Origin: Pseudomonadota bacterium
Lineage (GTDB): Bacteria > Pseudomonadota > Alphaproteobacteria > Rhizobiales > Rhizobiaceae
Direction of reading: 5' to 3'
DNA: 6,865 nucleotides
Assembly (NCBI GenBank): GCA_023428515.1
Contig: JAEYXI010000585.1
Coordinates: forward strand, 1-6,865
This document shows, in pieces, positions 1 to 5,584 of the stretch. The first letter of the stretch is position 1. Each line of letters opens with the position of its first letter. A program made the position numbers and the translations under genes. The notes below the pieces were generated by a model that searched no databases, had not been told where the DNA came from, and saw only the letters and a list, made by a program, of their open reading frames with translations.

Positions 1-224
1 CGACCCTCCCGTCTTCCCGACCAACTCAACACCCAGATCGGAAACGCGGCGTGGCGATGATGAAGCATGACCGCCCTAAGGCCCAGCCCACGACTGTGAG
101 CCGCCGACCGCGCAGAGGCCAGCCGCCAAAGGCAGCGTTACGGCCCGTGAGCGAAAGGAGACTCGCAGGAGGCGGCGAGCCCCCTGATCGGGACGGAGAG
201 GGTGAGATGGAAATGAAGGCCAGG
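1..224. other. Unassigned region downstream of the methyltransferase gene
   Basis: No gene here can be supported. The plus strand has short open frames that run in from the window edge and stop at 58-60 (ending ...GNAAWR) and 67-69 (ending ...RGDDEA). Either could be the last residues of a plus-strand gene that starts outside the window, converging on the methyltransferase gene, but neither is recognisable. A minus-strand ATG at 66-68 opens a frame to the window edge, also unrecognised. A weak inverted repeat (CTCGC at 162-166, GCGAG at 175-179, 8-nt loop) lies beyond the methyltransferase stop. It has no T-run on either side, so it is not a convincing intrinsic terminator. No tRNA-like fold was seen. 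Confidence 0.4.
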
Positions 225-929
225 CTACGCGAACCGCCAGACCGTCGTGCGCTTCACCTCGGTGTCTTCCAGCGCGCGGGTCACCGGCACTTGGTACTCT
301 GCGAGTTTCGTCAGCCGCTCGCGTGGCAGATAGGAGCGGCCGGGGTCGCCGACCAGCACCGTTTTCCCGTCTTCCGCCAGTCGCGTGAACCACGGGATGA
401 GCCTCTCGGCGAAGCCCTTGTCGTAGAACACGTCGCCGGCGAGAAGAACGTCGGCGCTGATGTCCTTGTCGACGAGGTCGCTGCCTTCGAAGGTAACCGC
501 CACGCCATTCGCCGCAGCGTTCAGTCGGACCGCCGCCTCGCAGAACGGGTCGACGTCGGCGGCCAGAACCGTCTTCGCCCCGGCTTGCGCGGCCGCTATC
601 GCGACCAGCCCGGAGCCCGTCGCGAAATCGAGCACGCTCTTGCGGCGCACGGTCTCGGGATTGTCGAGCACGTATCGCGCAAGACCTTGCCCGCCGGCCC
701 ATGCAAAAGCCCAGAAGGGCGGCGGCAGGCCGATCTCGGCCAACTCCTCCTCGGTGCGATGCCAGAGATCGTGCGCCTCGTCGGCGAGGTGGAGTTTTAC
801 CTCCGGCACATGCGGCGGCGCGAACAGCGCCGTGTTGGCGAGGATGAAGCGCTCCGCGTCTTCGGCCGCGATCCGCTTCCCGGTCAGGGCGCCGGCGTCA
901 GCCCGCCCATGCGGCAGACTTCCTTCCAT
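225..929 (-). CDS. METTL20/ETFBKMT-type protein lysine methyltransferase
   Basis: This is a class I SAM-dependent methyltransferase of about 234 aa. Landmarks are PFWAFAWAGGQGLARY (71-86) before the Rossmann core, motif I DFATGSG (101-107), acidic residues D125 and D127 for SAM binding, the post-II motif GDVFYD (165-170), GDPGRSY (194-200) and a C-terminal TTVWRF. The W-GGQ-L-RY-LDNP block, G-D-x-F-Y-D and GDPGR are recalled features of human METTL20, which methylates the electron-transfer flavoprotein beta subunit. An Agrobacterium homologue is reported to modify ETF-beta and ribosomal protein L7/L12. The likely role is therefore cytoplasmic protein lysine methylation; the substrate here is inferred. 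It is the last gene of the leftward cluster. The start is unresolved. The only ATG upstream of the conserved part is at 929, which gives a 46-nt overlap with the EVE gene and has no clear Shine-Dalgarno sequence. A CTG at 887 would overlap the EVE stop as CTGA. Older databases may label this family nicotinamide N-methyltransferase-like. Confidence 0.88.
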   Translation of the reverse strand: MEGSLPHGRADAGALTGKRIAAEDAERFILANTALFAPPHVPEVKLHLADEAHDLWHRTEEELAEIGLPPPFWAFAWAGGQGLARYVLDNPETVRRKSVLDFATGSGLVAIAAAQAGAKTVLAADVDPFCEAAVRLNAAANGVAVTFEGSDLVDKDISADVLLAGDVFYDKGFAERLIPWFTRLAEDGKTVLVGDPGRSYLPRERLTKLAEYQVPVTRALEDTEVKRTTVWRFA

Positions 930-1309
930 TCGGCCGGCGTCACCGGCTGCACCGACAGCCGCCCGAGCCGCACCAGCGCCATCTCGGAGAGCTTCGGATT
1001 GGCCTTGATGTCGGCGAGCGTCGGCGGCTTTGGCACCTCCTTAACCGCGCGGATGTCGACGCATTCCCAGCGCGGATCGTCGGTCGTGGTGTCGGGATGC
1101 GCGAGCTTGCAGACTTCGGCAATGCCGACGATGTCGAGGCCCTCGTTGGAATGATAGAAGAAGCCGAGATCGCCGATCTTCATCGCCTTCATGTTGTTGC
1201 GCGCCGCGTAGTTGCGCACGCCGTCCCATTGTGTGCCGGCCTTGCCCTTCTTCTTCAGGTCCTCGAAGGAAAAGACCGAGGGCTCCGATTTGAACAACCA
1301 GTAATTCAT
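884..1309 (-). CDS. EVE domain-containing protein (thymocyte nuclear protein 1-like)
   Basis: This 141-aa protein consists of one EVE domain, a PUA-like fold. Seen in the sequence: the N-terminal MNYWLFKSEP, the hallmark WDGVRNYAARN (28-38), GDLGFFYHS (46-54) followed by IVGIAEV, and a late SEMALVRLGRLSVQPVT (108-124). These are the standard landmarks of THYN1-type EVE proteins, and the length is normal for the bacterial single-domain form. EVE domains are proposed to bind modified bases in DNA or RNA through an aromatic pocket. The target of this one is unknown, and no enzymatic activity is expected. The ATG is well supported: an AGGAGG at 1316-1321 sits 6 nt upstream and shares a base with the YciI stop codon, which suggests translational coupling. 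The 3' end overlaps the methyltransferase reading frame. Confidence 0.95.
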   Translation of the reverse strand: MNYWLFKSEPSVFSFEDLKKKGKAGTQWDGVRNYAARNNMKAMKIGDLGFFYHSNEGLDIVGIAEVCKLAHPDTTTDDPRWECVDIRAVKEVPKPPTLADIKANPKLSEMALVRLGRLSVQPVTPAEWKEVCRMGGLTPAP

Positions 1310-1320
1310 TGCCTGCCTCC

Positions 1321-1626
1321 TCAGGGATTCGATGGATTGACCGGATTGTTGAACGTCCAGTTCCAGGCGCGGATGCGGACGCTCTCGAAAAGGCCCGCCT
1401 TGGCGTACGGATCTTCGGCGCCGATCTTGGCGGCCTCGTTCTTGTCCTTCGCCTCGACCACAACCAGGCTGCCATACGGCTTGCCGTCATCGTCGAGGAA
1501 AGGGCCGGCGATCTTCAGCGTCCCGGTCTCGTTGAGTTCCCGCAGGAAGTCGAGATGTGCGGGCCGGTTGTCGAGCCGCACCTGCAGGTGGTCGGCCTTG
1601 TCCTTGCAGATCAACGCAAACAGCAT
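1321..1626 (-). CDS. YciI family protein
   Basis: This small 101-aa protein has the dimeric alpha-beta barrel (ferredoxin-like) fold of the YciI/YCII family. Visible family features are the N-terminal strand MLFALICKDK, the RPAHLDFL segment (21-28) with its conserved His24, AGPFLDDDG (40-48), a GSLVVVEA strand (52-59), and the EDPYAKAGLF segment (71-80) leading into RIRAWNW (85-90). The family is distantly related to muconolactone isomerase-like barrels. A conserved His suggests an enzyme, but no reaction is established for this type. The start is supported by GAGGAG at 1635-1640, 8 nt before the ATG. It lies 23 bp after gpsA and 11 bp before the EVE gene, so co-transcription is likely. Its function cannot be given from sequence. 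Confidence 0.93.
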   Translation of the reverse strand: MLFALICKDKADHLQVRLDNRPAHLDFLRELNETGTLKIAGPFLDDDGKPYGSLVVVEAKDKNEAAKIGAEDPYAKAGLFESVRIRAWNWTFNNPVNPSNP

Positions 1627-1649
1627 GGATGAAACTCCTCTTCGAAAAC

Positions 1650-2630
1650 TTAGCCGGCTTCGGCGCGCAGCGGCCGCGTCATCAGCGCCGATACCGCCTC
1701 GTTGATGGTGATCTTGCCGGCGAGGATCGCCGCGACGGCCGAAATGATCGGTGCCTCGATATCGCGCTCCCGGGCGATCTTCGCCGCGATTCCCGCGGTC
1801 GCCACGCCTTCTGCGAGCGGCCGCCCTTCCAGGCTTTCGCCTCGCCCAAGCGCCAGCCCGTAGGCGAAATTGCGCGACTGCGCCGAGGCGCAGGACAACA
1901 ACAGGTCGCCGAGCCCGGAAAGCCCCATCACCGTCTCGGGCTCCGCGCCGAAGGCCTGTGCGATCCGTCTCAGTTCGACGAAGCCGCGCGTCACCATCGC
2001 CGCCTGCGCGCTGGCGCCGAGCCCGGCACCGGTGACCGCTCCGGCGGCGATCGCGAAGGCGTTCTTCAGCGCCCCGCCGCTCTCGACCCCCACGAGGTCA
2101 CCCGTCGAATAGCAGCGGAAGCGCTCAGTCGAGAAAGACTGAGCCAGCGACGCCGCAAGTGCCTCGTCCTTCGCAGCGATCACCACCGCCGTCGGCAGGC
2201 CCCTGGCGAGATCAGCGGCAAAACTCGGCCCGGACAGCACGGCGACTGGATTTTTCGGCAGGAATTCACCGGCTATCTCGGACAGAAGCAGGCCTGTTTC
2301 GTGCTCGATGCCCTTGGCGCAGAGCACCAGCGGCACGCCTTGCGGCACATCGCGGCTGACGGCGCCAAGCACATTGCGCAGCGCTTGCGCCGGGATGACG
2401 GCGAGCACGCAATCGGTCGCCCCGAGCGCCTCGGCACTGTCGGTCGTGGGCTCGATGCCGCCGTCGATCTCGACCCCCGGCAAATAGCGCGGATTCTCGC
2501 CGCTCCTGATTGCTTCGACCATTGCCTTGTCACGGGCCCAGAGCCTGACCTCATGGCCGGCCCTGCGCATCTGCATGGCAAGCGCCGTACCCCAAGCTCC
2601 CCCACCGAGCACTGCGATGCAAGAACTCAT
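1650..2630 (-). CDS. gpsA: Glycerol-3-phosphate dehydrogenase [NAD(P)+]
   Basis: This cytoplasmic enzyme reduces dihydroxyacetone phosphate to sn-glycerol 3-phosphate, which supplies the backbone of membrane phospholipids. The 326-aa length is normal. Seen: the N-terminal dinucleotide-binding loop [10 protein letters not shown] (9-18), CAKGIE (104-109) with the conserved Lys106, SGPSFA (133-138), GGALKN (185-190) with the expected catalytic Lys189, and the C-terminal substrate domain including [13 protein letters not shown] (235-247) and [11 protein letters not shown] (270-280). The frame stays open upstream to 2942, but the glycine-rich loop fixes the start at 2630. There the ATG overlaps the tsaD stop as ATGA, with a GGGGAG sequence about 7 nt upstream inside tsaD. 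That arrangement implies translational coupling to tsaD. Confidence 0.98.
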   Translation of the reverse strand: MSSCIAVLGGGAWGTALAMQMRRAGHEVRLWARDKAMVEAIRSGENPRYLPGVEIDGGIEPTTDSAEALGATDCVLAVIPAQALRNVLGAVSRDVPQGVPLVLCAKGIEHETGLLLSEIAGEFLPKNPVAVLSGPSFAADLARGLPTAVVIAAKDEALAASLAQSFSTERFRCYSTGDLVGVESGGALKNAFAIAAGAVTGAGLGASAQAAMVTRGFVELRRIAQAFGAEPETVMGLSGLGDLLLSCASAQSRNFAYGLALGRGESLEGRPLAEGVATAGIAAKIARERDIEAPIISAVAAILAGKITINEAVSALMTRPLRAEAG

Positions 2631-3715
2631 GCCTTGGCTCCCCGCCGTCCCCCACCGACCACCGGCGCCGACACCTCGTCGAGTGGCCATCTGGAGCGCG
2701 GGACGAAACCGAAGGCGTCGTCGTTGCCGAGCCCCGCGCGGATGCGCTCGATGCCGGCCCAGGCGATCATCGCGGCGTTGTCGGTGCATAGTTCGTGCGG
2801 CGGCGCGATGAAGCGGAAGCCGCTTTTCGCGCATTGCGCTTCGAGAGCCGCCCGGATTTCCCTGTTGGCCGCGACGCCTCCTGCCACGACCAGCACGGGC
2901 GAGGCGATGTCGGAAAACTCGGCACGGAAACGCGAGAGACACCGCCCGACCCGGTCTGCCAGCGCATCCGACACCGCCGCCTGGAAGGAGGCGCAGATGT
3001 CGGCGACGTCCTGGTCGGACAGCGGCGCCGCGGCGGTTGCCGCCTGCCGCACCGCGGTTTTCAAGCCGGCAAAGGAAAAGTCCGGCTGCGCCGAACCTTT
3101 CATCGGCCGCGGGAAGGAAAAGCGCTTGGCGTCGCCGTCCTTCGCCGCCTTCTCGACATTCGGCCCGCCCGGATACGGCAGGCCCAGCATCTTGGCCGTC
3201 TTGTCGAAGGCCTCGCCCAGGGCGTCGTCGATCGTCGTCGCCCAGCGCTGGTATTGGCCGACTCCGCGCACCAGTACGATCTGCGTGTGGCCGCCAGAGA
3301 CGAGGAGCAGCAGATACGGAAACGCAAGTCCGTCGGTCAGCCTGGCCGTCAACGCATGTCCCTCGAGATGGTTGATCGCCAGCAAGGGCTTGCCCGCCGC
3401 GCTTGCAACGGCCTTAGCCGTCATCAGCCCGACGATCAACCCGCCGACCAGACCCGGCCCGGCGGTAGCCGCCACCGCGTCGACGTCGGCGAGTTCAGTT
3501 CCCGAATCCGCAAGCGCCGCCTCGATAATGCCGTCCAGCGCCTCGACATGCGCTCGCGCCGCAATCTCGGGCACCACGCCGCCGAACGCCGCATGCTCCT
3601 CGATCTGGCTGAGCACGACGCTGGACAGGATTTCCGGCTCGGCACCCTCGCGCAGCGCGACCACGCTGGCGGCGGTCTCGTCGCAGCTTGTCTCGATGCC
3701 GAGAACGCGGATCAT
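2627..3715 (-). CDS. tsaD: tRNA N6-adenosine threonylcarbamoyltransferase TsaD
   Basis: TsaD (Kae1/Gcp/YgjD family) transfers the threonylcarbamoyl group from threonylcarbamoyl-AMP to A37 of tRNAs that read ANN codons, making t6A. In bacteria it works with TsaB and TsaE. Numbering is from the chosen ATG (362 aa). Seen: GIETSCDET (6-14) of the ASKHA nucleotide-binding fold, GPGLVGGL (86-93), the metal-binding HLEGH with His116 and His120, SGGHTQ (140-145), [11 protein letters not shown] (211-221), VAGGVAAN (277-284) and CTDNAAM (310-316) with Asp312 as the third metal ligand. All key residues are present. The start at 3715 is chosen because family members usually begin a few residues before GIETSC. 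An in-frame ATG at 3736 would add 7 residues (MIERRDK). Neither start has a good Shine-Dalgarno sequence. It heads the leftward cluster, divergent from hemC. Confidence 0.97.
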   Translation of the reverse strand: MIRVLGIETSCDETAASVVALREGAEPEILSSVVLSQIEEHAAFGGVVPEIAARAHVEALDGIIEAALADSGTELADVDAVAATAGPGLVGGLIVGLMTAKAVASAAGKPLLAINHLEGHALTARLTDGLAFPYLLLLVSGGHTQIVLVRGVGQYQRWATTIDDALGEAFDKTAKMLGLPYPGGPNVEKAAKDGDAKRFSFPRPMKGSAQPDFSFAGLKTAVRQAATAAAPLSDQDVADICASFQAAVSDALADRVGRCLSRFRAEFSDIASPVLVVAGGVAANREIRAALEAQCAKSGFRFIAPPHELCTDNAAMIAWAGIERIRAGLGNDDAFGFVPRSRWPLDEVSAPVVGGGRRGAKA

Positions 3716-3825
3716 CTTGTCGCGCCGTTCGATCATTGCCGGGCTGGCAGGTCCTGGGATAGGAGGTTGCGGGCGACACCCGGTTCGCCAAGTGTCATCA
3801 ACCGGGGCGTATCACGGACGGTGCC
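3716..3825. promoter_or_regulatory. Divergent tsaD / hemC intergenic region
   Basis: This is the only spacer between the two divergent clusters, so it should hold the promoters for both tsaD and hemC. I could not pick out a confident -35/-10 pair on either strand. It contains a perfect 7-bp inverted repeat, CCCGGTT at 3779-3785 and AACCGGG at 3800-3806, with a 14-nt loop. A second 5-bp pair, GACAC at 3775-3779 and GTGTC at 3792-3796, interlocks with the first. The hemC Shine-Dalgarno sequence is weak (GGACGG at about 3816-3821, 4 nt before the ATG). If tsaD starts at 3736, the spacer shortens to 89 bp. The promoter role is inferred from the divergent layout, not seen as a motif. Confidence 0.55.
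3779..3806. repeat. Inverted repeat CCCGGTT-N14-AACCGGG in the divergent spacer
   Basis: The two 7-bp arms at 3779-3785 and 3800-3806 are exact reverse complements separated by 14 nt. Centre-to-centre spacing is 21 bp, about two helical turns, which suits a dimeric regulator, but the pair could also fold as a hairpin in a leader RNA. It lies 20 bp before the hemC start. A shorter GACAC/GTGTC pair overlaps it. I do not recognise the motif as a known operator, and chance occurrence in GC-rich DNA is possible. Confidence 0.4.
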
Positions 3826-4755
3826 ATGCAAACAACCGTGCTGAAGATCGGAAGCCGCGGCAGCCCGCTTGCCCTGGCGCAGGCACATGAGACGCGGGCG
3901 AGGCTGATGGCGGCGCACAACCTGCCGGAAGAGGCCTTCCCGATCGAGGCGATCACCACCAGCGGCGACCGCATCCAGGACCGCTCTCTGGCGGAAGCCG
4001 GCGGCAAGGGCCTGTTCACCAAGGAACTCGAGGACGCGCTGCTGGCCGGCCGCATCGATATCGCCGCGCATTCGTCGAAGGACATGCCGACCGTACTGCC
4101 AGAGGGCCTGGAATTGTCCGCCTTCCTGCCGCGTGAGGACGCCCGCGACGTTTTCATCGGCGTGGCGGCAAAGTCGATCATGGACCTGCCCCGGGGCGCA
4201 ACGGTGGGCTCGTCGTCCTTGCGGCGGCAGGCGCTGATCCTCCGGATGCGCCCGGATCTCAAGGTCATCACCTTCCGTGGCAATGTACAGACCAGGCTGC
4301 GCAAGCTGCATGACGGCGTCGCTGACGGCACGATTCTGGCACTGGCTGGCTTGAAGCGGCTGGGACTGCAGAGCATCGTCACCGACCTGATGCCGCTACA
4401 CGTGTTCCCGCCGGCACCGGGCCAAGGCGCCATCTGCATCGAGAGCAGGGTCGGCGATGCCCGCATCGAGAACCTGCTCGCCCCCATCAATCATGTGCCG
4501 ACCGCGCAGGCCCTGGCCTGCGAGCGCGCCTTCCTTGCGGCGCTGGACGGCTCCTGCCGCACCCCGATCGCGGGACATGCGACGGTCGACGATCAAAAGC
4601 TCGTGTTCGACGGCGTGATCCTGTCGCCGGACGGCAAGCAGTCTCACAAGGCGTCGACGACCGGCGCCGCCGCAGACGCTGCCGAACTCGGCAGGGCGGT
4701 CGGCGAGAAGCTGCGTCGCAATGCCGGCGCGCATTTCTTCGATGGCTGGAGCTAG
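3826..4755 (+). CDS. hemC: Hydroxymethylbilane synthase (porphobilinogen deaminase)
   Basis: This cytoplasmic enzyme joins four porphobilinogen units into the linear tetrapyrrole hydroxymethylbilane. The 309-aa length is typical. Seen: [14 protein letters not shown] (7-20), TTSGD (44-48), [11 protein letters not shown] (59-69), AAHSSKDMP (80-88) with the catalytic Asp86 and Lys85, GSSSLRRQA (128-136) with Arg133 and Arg134, FRGNVQTRL (150-158) with Arg151 and Arg157, APGQGA (197-202), and [11 protein letters not shown] (240-250), where Cys244 carries the dipyrromethane cofactor. All expected active-site residues are present, so it should be functional. It is the first gene of the rightward cluster. 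hemD follows after 5 bp, and its product takes the unstable HemC product directly. The start matches the family N-terminus, but its ribosome binding site is weak. Confidence 0.98.
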   Translation: MQTTVLKIGSRGSPLALAQAHETRARLMAAHNLPEEAFPIEAITTSGDRIQDRSLAEAGGKGLFTKELEDALLAGRIDIAAHSSKDMPTVLPEGLELSAFLPREDARDVFIGVAAKSIMDLPRGATVGSSSLRRQALILRMRPDLKVITFRGNVQTRLRKLHDGVADGTILALAGLKRLGLQSIVTDLMPLHVFPPAPGQGAICIESRVGDARIENLLAPINHVPTAQALACERAFLAALDGSCRTPIAGHATVDDQKLVFDGVILSPDGKQSHKASTTGAAADAAELGRAVGEKLRRNAGAHFFDGWS

Positions 4756-4760
4756 GCCGC

Positions 4761-5498
4761 ATGGCCGGCAAGGCACGGGTCCTGGTGACGCGGCCGGAAC
4801 CCGGCGCGTCCGAAACCGAGCAGCGGCTTGAGGCGATGGGCTTCCAGCCCATCAAGCTGCCGCTTCATGAAATCAGGCCCCTGGCAGTAAATGGCGATGC
4901 AGTCCCAGGCGACCCTGCCGCAGTAGCGATCACCAGCGCCAACGCAATCCGCCACGCGCCGAACTCTGTGATTGGAAGGCTCAGGCATCTGCCCTGCTTC
5001 GCGGTCGGAGAGGCGACAGCCCTCGCAGGCGCCGATGCTGGCTTTTCGAATGTGATCGAGGGTGGCGGCAATGGCGAGGCCCTCGCCAGGACGATTGCCG
5101 AGCGGCATCCCTACGGACCACTTATCTACCTTTGCGGAAGGGTACGCAGGCCTATTTTCGAGGATATGCTCGCCAGCGAGGGCATCGCAATCCACGCTGT
5201 CGAAACCTATGATACGGTAAACCTCGACCATACGGCGGAGGAGGTCATAAATCTCACGGCACGGCATCCCATCGATTACGCACTGGTCCATTCGGCCAAT
5301 GGAGCCAAGGTTCTGGCCGCGACCATCCGCCGGCCGGAACTCGAGTATCTATTTCAAGATACGGTTTTCGCCTGCATTTCCGGCCGGGTCGCCGAGGCCC
5401 TTGGCGGCTGGCCTCATGAAAGAATGCGGATCGCGTCGGAACCGGACGAAGCCGCGCTGCTTTCCCTGCTCGAACACATGCCGGGCAAGGCGTCATAA
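4761..5498 (+). CDS. hemD: Uroporphyrinogen-III synthase
   Basis: HemD closes hydroxymethylbilane into uroporphyrinogen III with inversion of ring D; this is the branch point to heme, siroheme and cobalamin. The 245-aa protein is of normal size and shows the expected two-lobed pattern of a poorly conserved family: VLVTRPEPGA (7-16), VAITSANAIRH (55-65), CFAVGEATA (79-87), IYLCGRVRR (122-130), ETYDT (148-152), LVHSANGAKVL (175-185) and a C-terminal SEPDEAALLSLL (226-237). A GGAG at 4748-4751, inside the end of hemC, lies 9 nt before the ATG. Third codon positions look less GC-biased than in hemC, with more gta, gca, aat and agg codons, which suits a loosely constrained gene. The identification rests on these motifs plus position after hemC. 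Confidence 0.95.
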   Translation: MAGKARVLVTRPEPGASETEQRLEAMGFQPIKLPLHEIRPLAVNGDAVPGDPAAVAITSANAIRHAPNSVIGRLRHLPCFAVGEATALAGADAGFSNVIEGGGNGEALARTIAERHPYGPLIYLCGRVRRPIFEDMLASEGIAIHAVETYDTVNLDHTAEEVINLTARHPIDYALVHSANGAKVLAATIRRPELEYLFQDTVFACISGRVAEALGGWPHERMRIASEPDEAALLSLLEHMPGKAS

Positions 5499-5584
5499 CC
5501 CTGCCCCTTTTCTTAGGGCATCGCTATGATAGTGATCGGCACCCTTCACCTTTCCGGATTCTCGAACCCCTTGCGGAGGCCGTA
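5499..5584 (+). other. hemD to mitofilin-like gene spacer
   Basis: This 86-bp spacer contains a weak 5-bp inverted repeat (TGCCC at 5502-5506, GGGCA at 5516-5520) around a T-rich loop. The T-run is in the loop rather than after the stem, so it is not a standard terminator. A TATGAT at 5525-5530 resembles a -10 box, but no matching -35 box is evident. A strong GGAGG at 5575-5579 sits 5 nt before the downstream ATG. Read-through from hemCD is therefore plausible, and a separate weak promoter cannot be excluded. Confidence 0.35.

Noticed and set aside
76..224. Minus-strand open frame ending at 76 with a hydrophobic tail
   Set aside because: Most of it is a shadow frame of the methyltransferase gene (it opens at 702), and the part beyond that gene has no start, ribosome site or recognisable motif of its own.
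51..1154. 367-codon plus-strand open frame beginning with GTG at 51
   Set aside because: It is antisense to the methyltransferase and EVE genes, is Arg-rich and low in complexity, has no ribosome binding site, and resembles no family.
2631..2942. Upstream extension of the gpsA frame to a start at 2942
   Set aside because: The extra 104 residues lie wholly inside tsaD, are Arg-rich shadow sequence, and precede the nucleotide-binding loop that normally stands at the GpsA N-terminus. The ATGA start at 2630 fits far better.
1557..3890. 777-codon plus-strand open frame antisense to gpsA and tsaD
   Set aside because: It runs opposite two certain genes, and its translation is Arg/Ala/Pro/Ser-rich without any recognisable domain. 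Long antisense frames are expected in GC-rich coding DNA because stop codons are rare there.
4761..5498. hemD as a horizontally acquired gene because of weaker GC bias at third codon positions
   Set aside because: The shift is mild, judged by eye, and hemD is a fast-evolving gene in its usual place after hemC with alphaproteobacterial-type motifs.
5499..5530. Intrinsic terminator after hemD
   Set aside because: The stem is only 5 bp and the T-rich run is in the loop, not after the stem. The next gene has a strong ribosome site and the expected neighbour relationship.
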